A stretch of 64,000 nucleotides of DNA from the NCBI RefSeq assembly GCF_037975245.1, contig NC_092564.1:27446984-27510983 (forward strand), read 5' to 3'. This document shows, in pieces, positions 63,961 through 64,000 of this stretch. Numbering within the stretch: position 1 is the first letter of the stretch; every line of letters starts with the position of its first letter. Below the pieces are notes generated by a model, which did not search any database, was not told the DNA's origin, and worked only from the letters and a program-made list of their open reading frames with translations. Position numbers and translations under genes: made by a program. The DNA comes from Apostichopus japonicus (taxonomy: Eukaryota; Echinodermata; Holothuroidea; Aspidochirotida; Stichopodidae).

Positions 63961-64000
63961 AGGGGCGGCGATCTGTTTCAAATATTGGGGGGGACATTTG
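63961..64000 (+). mobile_element. Start of a mobile element cut by the window edge
   Basis: At the exact point where duplication copy 2 leaves copy 1, a caggggcggcgatctg word followed by tattgggggggacatttg appears. It resembles other transposon ends here (for example cagggccgtagcc with ggcaggggacatctgcccct at 7121-7158). The rest is outside the window. Confidence 0.45.

Overview
The window is a gene-rich stretch of an intron-rich animal nuclear genome, most likely a deuterostome invertebrate and probably an echinoderm. The reasons are exon-by-exon similarity to vertebrate proteins, metazoan splice sites, AT-rich introns full of tRNA-derived SINEs, small inverted-repeat transposons and minisatellites, and many taggcct-type words that I associate with echinoderm non-coding DNA. 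The species call is inference.

Layout: (1) 736-6403, minus strand: the first five coding exons (173 residues) of the calcium-regulated mitochondrial aspartate/glutamate carrier, orthologous to the ancestor of SLC25A12 and SLC25A13. They encode the first EF-hands; the rest of the gene lies left of position 1. (2) 6404-12671: a divergent intergenic region crowded with decayed transposons, G/C homopolymers and GAAT/ATT microsatellites. (3) 12672-24230, plus strand: a complete 10-exon HAT1 (histone acetyltransferase type B catalytic subunit, 408 residues). Its introns carry two SINEs, a 53-bp minisatellite of about 42 copies, a 24-bp minisatellite and nested DNA transposons. (4) 24231-28576: HAT1 3' end and intergenic DNA. 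(5) 28577-55074, plus strand: a complete 29-exon WDR49 (1093 residues; a degenerate EF-hand followed by many WD40 blades). Its largest intron holds a 5'-truncated LINE and a 2.7-kb repeat element built from nuclear-receptor-type AGGTCA direct repeats. (6) 55075-61114: mostly intergenic, with AT microsatellites. (7) 61115-61857, minus strand: the transmembrane exon and cytoplasmic-tail exon of an unidentified single-pass membrane protein whose ectodomain should lie beyond 64000. (8) 62148-63960: a diverged direct duplication of about 0.63 kb spaced 1.18 kb, ending in the start of another mobile element.

All reading frames were joined by hand and every exon junction keeps phase in the three main genes (173, 408 and 1093 residues). 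The head-to-head SLC25A12/HAT1 pair matches the arrangement I recall from human chromosome 2, so this looks like ancient conserved microsynteny. No RNA gene, CRISPR array or operon is seen. HAT1 is nuclear/cytosolic chromatin machinery, the carrier is mitochondrial, and WDR49 is probably ciliary; the neighbours share no obvious pathway.
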